Assembly: GCA_001306305.2 (NCBI GenBank)
Contig: CP155577.1
Coordinates: forward strand, 3,021,501-3,085,500
DNA: 64,000 bases
Reading direction: 5' to 3'
DNA from: Citromicrobium bathyomarinum
GTDB taxonomy: Bacteria > Pseudomonadota > Alphaproteobacteria > Sphingomonadales > Sphingomonadaceae
Shown one piece after another: positions 50,143 to 59,304 of the stretch; position 1 is the stretch's first letter; the number at the start of each line of letters is the position of its first letter. The position numbers and the translations under genes are program-made. The notes under the pieces were generated by a model. The model made no database searches and was not told where the DNA came from. It saw nothing but the letters and a program-made list of their open reading frames with translations.

Positions 50143-50508
50143 ATGTCGCTCCTGCTCTCAGCCGCCGCCCTCGCGATCGCCGTCTGCCCACCGCCGCCCG
50201 CGCGCCGCGAAACCTGCGTCCACGATGGCGATACGGTGTGGATCGATCGGGAGAAGATCAGGCTGCTGGAGATCGACGCGCCAGAGCTGGACGCGACCGA
50301 CCCGGACGAACGCCGCCGGGCGATCCTGGCACGCGCTCGTCTGGTCGCGCTGCTCGATGGCGAGGCGGTGATCATCCGCCGCGACGGCCACGACTGTTTC
50401 GGGCGCACGCTGGCGCGGATCGAAACGGCGCGGGGCGATGTCGGGCAGGCGCTGCTGCGTGAGGGGCTCGCCGAAGCGTATCGGGGCGAACGGCATCCCT
50501 GCGGCTGA
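50143..50508 (+). CDS. Antisense SNase-like secreted nuclease, right prophage
   Basis: The 121-aa homologue of 16323-16688 differs at about one residue (ARGDVGQ for AQGDVGQ). Signal-like N-terminus and HDGDTVW / IRLLEIDAPE / GRTLARI motifs are present. Its near-identity beside diverged capsid genes suggests it moves or is exchanged separately. Confidence 0.82.
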   Translation: MSLLLSAAALAIAVCPPPPARRETCVHDGDTVWIDREKIRLLEIDAPELDATDPDERRRAILARARLVALLDGEAVIIRRDGHDCFGRTLARIETARGDVGQALLREGLAEAYRGERHPCG

Positions 50509-50607
50509 CCTGCGCGCCATCACCGGACGCCTCCAATCCAAAACCCTGCTGAGAGCCATTTAAGGCGCGTTAAGGGGTGCCTCGACGAACTTTCCGGGGC
50601 GTCCGTA

Positions 50608-50637
50608 CCCTCGAAGCCGTTCTGGGGCTTCTGAGGG
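50608..50637 (-). terminator. Hairpin after prohead protease, right prophage
   Basis: Same CCCTC-A-GAAGCC / GGCTTC-GAGGG stem as at 16194, 4-5 bp after the protease stop. Confidence 0.6.
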
Positions 50638-50641
50638 CGTC

Positions 50642-51364
50642 TCAGCCGATGAAGGCTTCGGCGCGCCGGATCGCATCGCGGGCGAACAGGAGTGAAGCCA
50701 TCTGCTCGATCTCCGCCGCCGCCTTCGCCTCGGCCTCCGGATCGCGATTGGCCAGCGCGAGGACGGTGCCCAGGTTGGCGTGGATCTCACCCAGCTGCTT
50801 CAGCCCGGTCGCGCTCAGCTTGGCCGGATCGGCATCGATCGTCGCCGCCATCACGCCCAGCTGCTGGGTAATGGTGCTGAAGTCGCCTTCCTTCATCGCT
50901 GCCTTGAGGCCCTTCATATCGACCGTGCGCGTTCCGCGACCAGCGCCGCGCACCACGGTGGAGACCTCCTGCACGTCGAGCTGCTTCAGGTGTCGGCCTT
51001 CGGCAAGGCCGCGCATCACCTTGTCGAAGCGCATCGCGTCATAGCCGTAGGACCATTCCTGCACGGCGTTGCCGGTCTTCAGATCGAACTGGAGAGCCGA
51101 GTGCCATTCCTTGCCCACCTGCGTGTCGAGGTTGAGGTGCAGCTCGGCATAGGCGGCATCGCCATCCTCGAACACGCGCGCCTTGCCGAACGGCATGGCG
51201 AAACGGTTGTGCGCGGGCAGCAGGGGCACCCACTGCTCTTTCCACGAGAACGCGCCGGGCTCGTAGCTATCGCCGTCGCTGTCCACGCCGGTGAGGTCGG
51301 CGATCAACGCCAGCCCCTTGCCGCTCTCGCCCATCTCGGTGACGGTCAGGTTCTTGGTCTGCAT
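50642..51364 (-). CDS. HK97-type prohead protease, right prophage
   Basis: The 240-aa homologue of 15464-16189 has catalytic His in LLPAHNRFG-like context (LLPAHNRFAMPFG) and Ser in EWSYGYD. The middle part varies (residues 22-60 and 95-135); the helical C-terminus is almost identical. RBS GGAGG. Confidence 0.88.
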   Translation of the reverse strand: MQTKNLTVTEMGESGKGLALIADLTGVDSDGDSYEPGAFSWKEQWVPLLPAHNRFAMPFGKARVFEDGDAAYAELHLNLDTQVGKEWHSALQFDLKTGNAVQEWSYGYDAMRFDKVMRGLAEGRHLKQLDVQEVSTVVRGAGRGTRTVDMKGLKAAMKEGDFSTITQQLGVMAATIDADPAKLSATGLKQLGEIHANLGTVLALANRDPEAEAKAAAEIEQMASLLFARDAIRRAEAFIG

Positions 51365-51377
51365 CGGGAGGTCCTTC

Positions 51378-53552
51378 CTAAAACTCGACGTGCGGCGCGA
51401 AGCTCAGCGTGCAGTTTGGCCGCATGTTGATGGTCATGGTCATCGCGTCTTCGTAGCTGACGATCGATCCGCTGCGCGCGATGTGCGCGGGCTCCGATCG
51501 ATCCGGCCCCAGCCGCCCGTCGTAAACGATGAAGCGGCTGAAGCCGTTCGACCTGCCGTTTTCCAGCGTCGAGATGTTCTGCGCGTGCTTGGTCTCGATC
51601 CGGGCGATCACCTTGGCGCGCGTGGCGGCATCCTTGAACGGCCCGCCCTCGATCATGTTGGCGATCCGGTTGGCCAGCGCGTTCACGCCTTCGCCTTCCG
51701 CGCGGCCCTCGGTCAGCGCCTTGAACAGCGCGGCGCGGGTCTGTTCGTCCAGGTCGATCAGCCCGGCGCGGGTGCCGCCTGCATCGATCACCTCCAGCAT
51801 CCGCGCATCGGGCAGCATCGTGCCATAGCCTGACTGCTCGATCGCCTCGGCAACGTCTCGCGCGATCTGGACGTACTGGGGCTGGTACTTGGCGGACAGC
51901 TGGCGATCCCACGCCTCGACGTTGAGCAGGTCGATGATCTCCTGCACCAGCTGATCGTTCGCGGCCTTGGTTTGCGGAGGGCGCGCGGCCTTGGGGCCTA
52001 GCTCACGCGCTTCAAGCACTTGCAGCGCGACCCGCCCCGCCTGATCCCCCCAGCCTTCGAACAGGGGCTTAAGGTCCTGCTCAAACGCGGCTGAGAGGCC
52101 GCTAAACGCTGCCTCATTCCGGGTGACGAAACGCTCGCCCCGAGCGATCTCGTCTTCGGTCGCGGTGTCCGCGTCTTCGGGCAGCCACGTCTCCGAATGC
52201 TTGACCTGGGCGGGCGGCAGAGCCTTCGCGCCCTTCGGCGTGTCCTGCGCAGCCGCCTGCTCGCGCTCGCGCATCCTGCCAAGCCGGTCCTCGGGCTCGA
52301 TGATCATGTTGATCGGTCGCATGTAGAGCCGGTGGCTGTCGTCCGCCGGGCGGCCCGTCTCGGTCAGGTAATCGTGCAGCGTGATCGCCCCGGCCTGAAG
52401 TTCCTTCAGCTTGCGGGCGCTTTGCTTGTCCTCGTCCTCTTGCAGGGCGAGCACGTCGTCCGTGTTCCAGTAAAGCTCGATCCTGCGCCCGCGCTGCGAT
52501 TGCGCCCGCTGGAAGTCGGGCAGCAGGCTGCGCTGGAGTTCGTCGACCAGCTGGCGACCAAGCGGCAGCACGCCGTTGTGCCAGGCGAGCTTGCGCAGCT
52601 CCTCCATCGTCGCACCGACCTTCGTCTGCTCCAGCCCCGCGCCGAAGCCGACCACGGCAGCCGGGATGCCGATGCACGCGCAGACGCGCTCTTCGGCGCG
52701 GTTGGAGCCGTAGCTCAGGTTCATCTGGTCGGGATTGAAGCCGAAGCTCTGCACCTCGGTCGGCCCGCCCATGACCAGCGCCTTGCCGCGATTGTCTCCG
52801 CCGTAGGCCTGCTGGAACCACGCCTTGGTCGCGCTGACATCCTCCGGCGTCGGCATTGCGCCGCCCTTCGGGCTGATCACCGTGCCCGGCACGCCCATGT
52901 TGCGCAGCAGGCTGGCGATGAAGTTGCTGCTTTCGAGATCGCTGAAGATCTCGCGCAGCACCCCCTGCATCGGGCTCAGGCCCTTCATCATGTTGCGCGG
53001 GTTGATGCCGTTGCGGAAGTGGACCACGTCGTCCGGGTCCAGCAGCATCACGCCCGCGCCGGTGCCGGGCGTGTAGCGGTAGAACTGGATGAAGTCGCCG
53101 CCGTCGATCGGCGCGTGCGGCTCGATCATCCACCACGGCACCCACCACAGCTGCACCGGCTTGCCCGCCGCGTTCTTGACCTTGATCAGGTAGGAATTGC
53201 CATCGATCAGAAAGGACAGCACGATCGCGCCCCACAGCGCGATGTCGCCGTAGAACGGGTTGGGGCTGCGCATCAGCTCCAGCAGCTCGTGATCGTGCAG
53301 ATCCTCGTGAGCGCCATCCGCCTTGATCTCGCGCATCGCCAGCGTGGCTTCGGGGATCGATCGCTGCATCCACATCACCGGCGCGGTGACGACGCTCGCG
53401 TCCAGCCCGTCGCCCACCTCGCTCGCATAATCGAACCGCGTGCGGCGCAGCAGCGAGGCGAACAGCGTGGCCTGCCCCGGATGGCGCATCTCGCGCACCG
53501 AATCGAGCATCCGCCCGAAGCCCGCGGCGATTCCCTTGGTCAGCGCGTTCAT
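51378..53552 (-). CDS. HK97-type portal fused to a MuF-like domain, right prophage
   Basis: The 724-aa homologue of 13065-15254 is in the same fused form; the linker between portal and MuF parts (about 420-460) is shorter by five residues. Presence in both phages shows the fusion is not an assembly error. Confidence 0.85.
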   Translation of the reverse strand: MNALTKGIAAGFGRMLDSVREMRHPGQATLFASLLRRTRFDYASEVGDGLDASVVTAPVMWMQRSIPEATLAMREIKADGAHEDLHDHELLELMRSPNPFYGDIALWGAIVLSFLIDGNSYLIKVKNAAGKPVQLWWVPWWMIEPHAPIDGGDFIQFYRYTPGTGAGVMLLDPDDVVHFRNGINPRNMMKGLSPMQGVLREIFSDLESSNFIASLLRNMGVPGTVISPKGGAMPTPEDVSATKAWFQQAYGGDNRGKALVMGGPTEVQSFGFNPDQMNLSYGSNRAEERVCACIGIPAAVVGFGAGLEQTKVGATMEELRKLAWHNGVLPLGRQLVDELQRSLLPDFQRAQSQRGRRIELYWNTDDVLALQEDEDKQSARKLKELQAGAITLHDYLTETGRPADDSHRLYMRPINMIIEPEDRLGRMREREQAAAQDTPKGAKALPPAQVKHSETWLPEDADTATEDEIARGERFVTRNEAAFSGLSAAFEQDLKPLFEGWGDQAGRVALQVLEARELGPKAARPPQTKAANDQLVQEIIDLLNVEAWDRQLSAKYQPQYVQIARDVAEAIEQSGYGTMLPDARMLEVIDAGGTRAGLIDLDEQTRAALFKALTEGRAEGEGVNALANRIANMIEGGPFKDAATRAKVIARIETKHAQNISTLENGRSNGFSRFIVYDGRLGPDRSEPAHIARSGSIVSYEDAMTMTINMRPNCTLSFAPHVEF

Positions 53553-53764
53553 GCCAGCAGCTCCAGCAGCGCTTGGGCCTGGGCGGGCGTGAGGGGAATT
53601 TGCGCATTCAGCAGATCCCGCAGCGCTTTCACCTGTTCGGGTGCCAGCCGGATGCGAGCGTCGGGCCGGGCCGGATCGGCCAGCGTCACCCGCCCGGTCT
53701 CGTCGATCTGCGCAAAGACGATCGTGTCGTCATGCCTGCCGAGATTGTGCGTGCCTTGCTTCAT
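53549..53764 (-). CDS. Short conserved protein between terminase and portal, 71 aa
   Basis: Homologue of 12907-13068 with an additional C-terminal segment NAQIPLTPAQAQALLELLA-like. Overlaps terminase and portal genes by 4 bp each. Confidence 0.7.
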   Translation of the reverse strand: MKQGTHNLGRHDDTIVFAQIDETGRVTLADPARPDARIRLAPEQVKALRDLLNAQIPLTPAQAQALLELLA

Positions 53765-55359
53765 GCCGGTATCCAGTGCTCTTCCGTTTCTCGTAGGCCG
53801 TCGGCGGTCAGCTTCAGCTGACCGTCCGCTCCCGGTGCCATGTACTTGGGCACCAGCACCTCTCTCAACATCGGCCCGATCGGCTCGTGATCATCGTCGA
53901 ACTGTTCGATCGTGACGCTCTGCCCAGTATTCAGAACGTACTTGAGCGCCTGCTTGTCGGAGCTGTTGAGCGGCCTGCTAGGCTGCTCGAACTGTTGAAC
54001 CGGTCGCCAGGGCGCAGCGCTTTCGCCGCTGGCCGCGTGGATCGCCAGCGCCAGCGCCCAGAAGCGGTCCGCGTGGCCATCGGGCGTGCGCTCGGCGGTG
54101 AAGCGGATATTGCCCGCTGCGGTGGTGGACTTGGTCACGCTGCGCAGATCGGCGCGGATGGCCGGGTCGTAGGGAATACGCAGCCGCTTGTCCTCCATCG
54201 CCCCGCGCACCGGGTAGGCCAGCGCTTCCTTGGTCTGCGCGGTGAAGCTGACATTCTCGTAGCGGTATTTGCCGAAGCGCGCCTGCGCATCGTCGCCCCA
54301 GCCGATGCCGAGCCCGGTGTAATCCTGCGCCACGCGGCCACCAGAAGCGAGCACGCGCTCGACCCACGGCCACAGCACCTTCTCCTGCTCTCCCTTGGGC
54401 ATGTTGCGCAGCGCTTCGACGTGGCGGGTGTAGAACACGTCGCCCAGCTTCTCGACCACCCACAGGACGGTGAGGTCGTTCTTTCGCCCGATGTCGATCC
54501 CGGCATACAGCGTGCCGCCTTCGGTGACCGTCCAGGCGATGCCCTCGGCATATTCCGCCGCGCCGATCAGGCCGTATTCGAGGAAGGCCGCATCATCGTC
54601 TGCCGGCTTGCACATGAACTCCTGCTGGAAGCTCTCTTCGTCGGCTGCGCCCTTGCGGATGAAGTCGAAATAGGCGGCCTCGTCCATCGCGATCCGCTCG
54701 TCTTCCTCCGGCAGCGCCTGCTGCAGCTTGAAGAGGAAGCCCTGGTCGAGCGCATCCTGCAAGGTGACCGTGTGCAGGCTGATCCCCTTTGGATTGCCCT
54801 TTTCCTTCACCTCGCGGATCAGCTGATTGAAGAAGTTGTGGCTGCCCCGGTGGGTCGAGATGATCTTCAGCGAACCGCCCCAGGTGATGCCGGGATAGGC
54901 GATCGACCAGAGCTTGCGCGGATCGGGATGCAGCGCGAACTCGTCCAGAGTGCGCCCGCCGCGCTTACCGGCCTGCGCGTTCGGGTTCGACGACATCGAG
55001 TTGATCTTGTGACCATTGTCGAAGCGCAGGGTAAACGCGGTGTGGCGCGCATCATTGTCGAGGATCTGCTCGCCCAGATCGTCGGCGGCGATCTGCATGT
55101 TGCCTGCCCAGAACTTGCAGTCCTCCAGAAAGAGCTGCGCCTGAATATCGTCGCGGCTGCTGACCCACTCGTCGACCGTGGCAGTGGCAAGGGCGGTCTG
55201 TGAAACATTGTCGTAGGCCGTCGCCCAGGTGAAGCCGAGCTGGCGGCCCTTCTGGCAGAGCTTGATCCGCGAGCGATCCGCGATCCAGCGCGACTGGAAC
55301 GGCAGGAAGATCGCCTTGGGATCGGCGGGGATGACCTTGGCGTTGCCGCGTAGCTTCAT
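53761..55359 (-). CDS. Terminase large subunit, right prophage
   Basis: The 532-aa protein has the same ATPase and nuclease motifs as the left copy (GKRGGRTLDE, AGIDIGRKNDLTVLW). The C-terminus is extended by about 60 residues (LNSSDKQALKYVLNTGQ onward) before the common WIPA end. The start is ATG at 55359; the longer upstream open frame crosses the antisense gene and is not credible. Confidence 0.9.
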   Translation of the reverse strand: MKLRGNAKVIPADPKAIFLPFQSRWIADRSRIKLCQKGRQLGFTWATAYDNVSQTALATATVDEWVSSRDDIQAQLFLEDCKFWAGNMQIAADDLGEQILDNDARHTAFTLRFDNGHKINSMSSNPNAQAGKRGGRTLDEFALHPDPRKLWSIAYPGITWGGSLKIISTHRGSHNFFNQLIREVKEKGNPKGISLHTVTLQDALDQGFLFKLQQALPEEDERIAMDEAAYFDFIRKGAADEESFQQEFMCKPADDDAAFLEYGLIGAAEYAEGIAWTVTEGGTLYAGIDIGRKNDLTVLWVVEKLGDVFYTRHVEALRNMPKGEQEKVLWPWVERVLASGGRVAQDYTGLGIGWGDDAQARFGKYRYENVSFTAQTKEALAYPVRGAMEDKRLRIPYDPAIRADLRSVTKSTTAAGNIRFTAERTPDGHADRFWALALAIHAASGESAAPWRPVQQFEQPSRPLNSSDKQALKYVLNTGQSVTIEQFDDDHEPIGPMLREVLVPKYMAPGADGQLKLTADGLRETEEHWIPA

Positions 55360-55414
55360 CACTTCGCCCCTGGGAAGGCGCGGCGGATTTTCGCGCTGGC
55401 CCCGACCGGCAGGC

Positions 55415-55460
55415 CCGCATCGCCGTTGACTCGTTCTTCGCCCGTTTTCAATGGGGCGCG
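55415..55460 (+). promoter_or_regulatory. Possible promoter of the antisense Cys-rich gene, right prophage
   Basis: TTGACT is followed by TTCAAT with a spacing of about 15 bp, directly before the gene, as in the left prophage. Confidence 0.35.
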
Positions 55461-55718
55461 ATGCGATCCCCTTTGGTGAACCGACCGCCGTCTGTCGCGA
55501 CCGTGGGCCTGATGATCGAACATGGCGTACGCGCGCGGGTCTGGTGCGACACCTGCAACGCCGCCTTCCGGGAGATCGATCTTGATCGGGTTGCCGAAGT
55601 GAAGGGCGTCGACTTCGATCTGTGGGGCAAGGCGACCCCCTGCCGTCTGACGCCAGGGTGCAACGGCAGGAACCAGTTCTACCACAACGCGCGCGGCTAC
55701 TTCTGTCCGATGCGGTAG
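55461..55718 (+). CDS. Antisense cargo gene: small Cys-rich protein, right prophage
   Basis: The 85-aa homologue of 10978-11235 has three substitutions (I/V, A/D, L/V) and all five cysteines kept. It converges on the small terminase gene with an 11-bp gap. Confidence 0.75.
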   Translation: MRSPLVNRPPSVATVGLMIEHGVRARVWCDTCNAAFREIDLDRVAEVKGVDFDLWGKATPCRLTPGCNGRNQFYHNARGYFCPMR

Positions 55719-55729
55719 GCTGTCGCAGC

Positions 55730-56326
55730 TCACGGCTGCACCCCAAGCGCCGCGTTGATTGCCGCCATCGCCTCGGGCGAAACGCCCTTCTTCTTGCCCA
55801 GCTCGCCGATCTTCTTCGCCGCCTCCGCTTTCGCGGCCTGCACCTCACGCTCCAGCCGGTTGCGATATTCCGCGCTCGCCTTCTGCGCGCCGACCGCGCC
55901 GGAGACCGCGCGGCTCAGCTCCATCAGACCCTTGGGATCGGGCGTCTTGGTTTCGAGGATTTCGAACGCCGCCGCCTTGATCAGCTCGGACACCGCGATG
56001 GTCACATCGTCGGGCGTCTTCGGGTCCATCGAATGAACCAGCTCCGCGCCGATCGTCTGCGCCTCGTCCAGCTTGCGGAAGATCATCGCCTTGCGCACCG
56101 AATAGCGGTTGAAGGCGCTCTTGCTGATCGGCTCGATCGGCGGGTCGAGATCGTGCTCGGCATTGAGGTCGAGCAACTTCTCGTTGAACTCGGCGTGGAT
56201 CACGTTTTGCGGCAGCTTGCGCTCGCGCAGCTGCTCCAGCGCCCAGACGATCGCCTCCTCGGCGACATCGGGCAGCAGGTCAATCGACGATAGCCGACCG
56301 CGACCCTGGCGGGCGCGCCCGGTCAT
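55730..56326 (-). CDS. Small terminase subunit-like (DUF3486), right prophage
   Basis: The 198-aa homologue of 10370-10966 differs at about two residues (MTGRA for MSGRA, LNAEHD for LNSEHD). Confidence 0.82.
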   Translation of the reverse strand: MTGRARQGRGRLSSIDLLPDVAEEAIVWALEQLRERKLPQNVIHAEFNEKLLDLNAEHDLDPPIEPISKSAFNRYSVRKAMIFRKLDEAQTIGAELVHSMDPKTPDDVTIAVSELIKAAAFEILETKTPDPKGLMELSRAVSGAVGAQKASAEYRNRLEREVQAAKAEAAKKIGELGKKKGVSPEAMAAINAALGVQP

Positions 56327-56631
56327 TCGGCTTCGCTCGGTCGCGCCACGCCGCCCAGCACGCTGCGCTCTTCGATATGGTCGCGACCGGCGCGCGCGAT
56401 GCGGGCGACCATCGTGCCGCCCGGTGCGAACAGCTCGACCGCGCCGACCGCCTCCAGCTTGCGCAGCTGGGTCTCGATCCAGTCGCGATCGCGGCGATAC
56501 CCGAAACTGTCGAGCACGCGCTTGAGCATCACGATCGAGAGCTGCCCGTCATTCTGCTCGGCCAGCTGCTGGAGAATGCGCAGCCGCGCCTCTGCGGCGA
56601 TGGCTTCGGCGAGGTCGTTCTTGAAGCTCAT
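56323..56631 (-). CDS. Winged-helix-like protein (Mu gp26 type), right prophage
   Basis: The 102-aa homologue of 10065-10373 has a single visible change near the start (AEAIAAE for AAAIAAE). Confidence 0.7.
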   Translation of the reverse strand: MSFKNDLAEAIAAEARLRILQQLAEQNDGQLSIVMLKRVLDSFGYRRDRDWIETQLRKLEAVGAVELFAPGGTMVARIARAGRDHIEERSVLGGVARPSEAE

Positions 56632-57062
56632 CCCTGCATCCCCTTCGGCACGATCACCTGATAGATCAGCCCGATCTGCTGCGCCGAGTTGCTGATGTCG
56701 GCCCGCGCGGCGGCGAGGTCTGTCGCCATCACGTCCTGCCGAGAATCGATCGCCCGCACGCTCTCGGCAGTGGACCTTGCGATCTGCGCCACCTCAGCAA
56801 CCTCGCGCTCGATCGCTTCGACCCGGCCTTGCTGCCTTTCGAAGGCAGCGCGCAGCAGATCGACATCCTCCGCCGACGCCGCCGCCTGCTCCAGCTTCTT
56901 CAGCCTCCGCCCGTGGGCGATATGCTCTTGCCGCATGCTGCTGACATCGTGCAGCAGCTTGCCCGTTCCCACCGGGTTTGCCGCACCGCCCCTCCAGACC
57001 AGGAACACGATGCCGCCGATGATGATCGCGATGATCAGGAGTTCGAGATAGGGGCCGATCAT
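56628..57062 (-). CDS. DUF2730-like membrane coiled-coil protein, right prophage
   Basis: The 144-aa homologue of 9613-10068 has the same N-terminal membrane segment and first 65 residues. The coiled coil beyond differs and is shorter by seven residues (VDLLRAAFERQQGRVEAIER), one heptad. Confidence 0.7.
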   Translation of the reverse strand: MIGPYLELLIIAIIIGGIVFLVWRGGAANPVGTGKLLHDVSSMRQEHIAHGRRLKKLEQAAASAEDVDLLRAAFERQQGRVEAIEREVAEVAQIARSTAESVRAIDSRQDVMATDLAAARADISNSAQQIGLIYQVIVPKGMQG

Positions 57063-57499
57063 GTGTCCGTTCCGTCTTTGCCCAGGCCGATCGCACCACG
57101 CGCCTTGCCCACGATGTCCTTGATGAAGTCGCGCATCTGGTCCCCCAGAAGCTCGATCAGCGAATAGCCAGAGAAGCCGAGGCCCAGCGCGATCACGAAC
57201 GCGAACAGCCAGCCGGGGCGGCTCTCGATGATCCACAGCTCGACCAAGATCAGCATGATCGCGCTGACCAGCGCGAACAGCGGCCAGCTCAGGGCGCTCT
57301 CGCTCTTGCGGGCGAGCGGGCGCGCCATCAGCACGCCCAGCAGGCCCAGAGCACATGTCACCAGCGGCACCGGCACCCCGCCGATCACCACCAGCATCGC
57401 ATCGGCCAGCGGCGGCGCGGCGTCGGGCACCACGCTGCTCGCGGCCAGCGCGGGCACCCAGCCGAGCAGGAACTGCGGGAAGCTCAGCGGCTCGCTCAC
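57059..57499 (-). CDS. Holin-like membrane protein, right prophage
   Basis: The 146-aa homologue of 9176-9616, with a GTG start and the same hydrophobic profile. Substitutions are mostly hydrophobic for hydrophobic. Confidence 0.65.
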   Translation of the reverse strand: MSEPLSFPQFLLGWVPALAASSVVPDAAPPLADAMLVVIGGVPVPLVTCALGLLGVLMARPLARKSESALSWPLFALVSAIMLILVELWIIESRPGWLFAFVIALGLGFSGYSLIELLGDQMRDFIKDIVGKARGAIGLGKDGTDT

Positions 57500-58188
57500 T
57501 GCGCGGGCTCCTCCGCGTTGCCGGAGAAGTCGATCAGCGCGGAGCTGGCGACCCACCGCTGGAGGGGGACGAGCTTGTCGGTGTTGGCCTGGGCTTCGGC
57601 GAGGACCCACGGAAGCTGCCGTAGAAGTCCGTCACAGTCGGCGGCTCCAAAAGCCTGGCATCGGGCGGTGAGATCGACGGGCTCTCCCGCGTCACCGCCG
57701 CCACTTCCACCCGCGAGGGCAGCGTCGGCTTCGGCTCGGGCGAGGCGGTCGCGCAGGCGCTCAGCAGCAGCAGCGCTGCCAGCAAGCCGGGCTTCGTAAT
57801 CATCGGCGGTCCTTTCGTTGATGGCGGCAAACTCCGCCTCGACCCGCGCGATATTGGCGCGGTCGGCTTCGGCGGCAGCGATCTGCGCGGCCATCACCAG
57901 CTGGACGAAGTCGCTGTAACCTTGCTTCCACTCCTCGCCCCAGGCCATCCAGGCGTCGGCGTTCTCCGCCTCGCGATCGGCGCGGGCGGTTTCGATCCTC
58001 GCGTCTGCCTTCAGGCCAGGGATAGTGACCAGCTGCGGCCAGACGGCGGCGATCCCCAGCACGAAGATTGCCACATGGCGAAAGTCCGCCAGCAGCCAGT
58101 CAAGCAACTTGCCGAGCAGTTTCCAGAGGCCGCTGAGCAGCCATTTACCGACGCCTAAGAGGCCGCTTAGGATTGGGATCGCGTTCAT
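57496..58188 (-). CDS. Rz-like inner membrane spanin subunit, right prophage
   Basis: The 230-aa homologue has an ATG start. The first 95 residues, including the membrane segment (IFVLGIAAVWPQLV), are different from the left copy, while the coiled coil from AAQIAAAEADRANIARVEAEF on is almost identical. The joint coincides with the border of the replaced lysozyme module. Confidence 0.75.
   Translation of the reverse strand: MNAIPILSGLLGVGKWLLSGLWKLLGKLLDWLLADFRHVAIFVLGIAAVWPQLVTIPGLKADARIETARADREAENADAWMAWGEEWKQGYSDFVQLVMAAQIAAAEADRANIARVEAEFAAINERTADDYEARLAGSAAAAERLRDRLARAEADAALAGGSGGGDAGEPVDLTARCQAFGAADCDGLLRQLPWVLAEAQANTDKLVPLQRWVASSALIDFSGNAEEPAQ
57534..57803 (-). CDS. Rz1-like spanin lipoprotein, nested, right prophage
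   Basis: The 89-aa lipoprotein is nested in the Rz-like gene with lipobox LLSAC (Cys17). It differs from the left copy at about one position near the end. Confidence 0.8.
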   Translation of the reverse strand: MITKPGLLAALLLLSACATASPEPKPTLPSRVEVAAVTRESPSISPPDARLLEPPTVTDFYGSFRGSSPKPRPTPTSSSPSSGGSPAPR

Positions 58189-58832
58189 CGACCGAGCCGA
58201 TCGGCCCGGTTGAGCCAGCCCCGGAGGAACTTCGCCTGGCTTGGGTTGGCGCGGACGATCGCGTGGTAGCGATCTTTCACCGCCTGGCGGTACGCCTCTA
58301 CGATCGCTTCCTCGCCGAACCGGGCGAGGTAGGTGTCCAGCCGGTCGCGCGTCAGATCGCCGATCGCGCCGTCAACCTTCAGCGGGATCGTGCGGAAGCG
58401 CTTCTCGCGCGTGATCGCATTGAGCGCCCGCTGAAGGAGCTTCGCCGCCGCCTTCAGCCCGCCATTGACCGCCTGATCAAACAGCATCTCGCCGATCGGC
58501 TCGGGGAAGCTCCCGCAGTCGAGCCGGTTCCAGAAGCACTCCTTGTAGAGGATCTTCGCGTCGAGGATGGTCAGGGCGCGGATGTCCGCCCCGTCGATGT
58601 CGCCGTCCATGTCGAGATCGAAGTCGGCGAAACCGTCGCCATCATCGTCTAGCTTGCCTTCGGTCGCGAGGAACCGCAGCGAAATTCCGTATTTGGTCGC
58701 GCCGCCGCGATCGACCTTGTCGTTCACGTAGCCGCCTTCGATGCCGAGAAGGTGCGCGAAGGCGCGCAGGTATCGGTCGGTGAAAGCCTTCACCACGATC
58801 GGCTTGTTGGGGTCGATGTCTTCGGTCGCCAT
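58185..58832 (-). CDS. Endolysin, GH108-type muramidase with calcium-loop-like insert
   Basis: The 215-aa enzyme shows the GH108 signature IEGGYVNDKVDRGGATKYGIS with catalytic Glu32. An acidic stretch at about 62-83 (DDDGDGFADFDLDMDGDIDG) resembles EF-hand/dockerin calcium loops. The C-terminal part (RFGEEAIVEAYRQAVKDRY, ANPSQAKFLRGWLNRA) matches the peptidoglycan-binding end of this family. It replaces the GH24 enzyme of the left prophage at the same locus. ATG 58832 used; TTG 58850 possible. Confidence 0.88.
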   Translation of the reverse strand: MATEDIDPNKPIVVKAFTDRYLRAFAHLLGIEGGYVNDKVDRGGATKYGISLRFLATEGKLDDDGDGFADFDLDMDGDIDGADIRALTILDAKILYKECFWNRLDCGSFPEPIGEMLFDQAVNGGLKAAAKLLQRALNAITREKRFRTIPLKVDGAIGDLTRDRLDTYLARFGEEAIVEAYRQAVKDRYHAIVRANPSQAKFLRGWLNRADRLGR

Positions 58833-58863
58833 GCCGCCCGGATGCGGCAAATCCCGTTATGCC

Positions 58864-58887
58864 GGGACCCGGAACGCGTTCCTGTGG
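58864..58887 (-). promoter_or_regulatory. Conserved dyad block before the lysis operon, right prophage
   Basis: Fourth copy of the block, dyad GGAACGCGTTCC at 58871-58882, directly abutting the activator stop at 58888. The sequence from here to the lysozyme ATG is the same as in the left prophage although the lysozyme itself is unrelated. Confidence 0.65.
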
Positions 58888-59304
58888 TCAGTCGTCGAAG
58901 AGGTCGGGGTCGCGATCCCGCAGGATGGCGGCGCGCTTGCGCACTCCGCGTTCGCTGTATCGCGTGGCGAGCGCAATGTCACGCTGGGTGCGCCCTTCGG
59001 CCAGCAGACGGTCCACTTTCGCCCGCGTAGTCTCCTGGTGCCCGAAGGCCCCCAGCGGCAGATCATATTCGAGGCCGCAGCGCCCGGCGGTCAGCTCGTC
59101 GCAGATCGCCTGCGCCTTCTCCTGGCCGACCGTCTTGGCCAGCCAGCTGTCCTTCGACGGCTTGAGCGGGAAATACATCCGCACCCCGCCGAACTTGCGC
59201 GCGATCGCGATCGCCGCATCCCGCCCCGCCACGCGCGCGATGTCGGTCAGCACGCCGGTCAGGCGCACTTCCTCATCGTCGGTAGCGGGGCCGTTGTCGT
59301 TCAT
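58888..59304 (-). CDS. Mor/C family late activator, right prophage
   Basis: The 138-aa homologue of 7455-7871 differs at four residues, none in the core of the predicted helix-turn-helix recognition helix. Cross-activation between the prophages is therefore expected. Confidence 0.85.
   Translation of the reverse strand: MNDNGPATDDEEVRLTGVLTDIARVAGRDAAIAIARKFGGVRMYFPLKPSKDSWLAKTVGQEKAQAICDELTAGRCGLEYDLPLGAFGHQETTRAKVDRLLAEGRTQRDIALATRYSERGVRKRAAILRDRDPDLFDD

Noticed and set aside
53761-55848. 695-aa extended reading of the right terminase gene
   Set aside because: The extra N-terminal 160 residues overlap the antisense gene and the small terminase gene and are Arg/Ser/Pro-rich; the homologous start is ATG at 55359.
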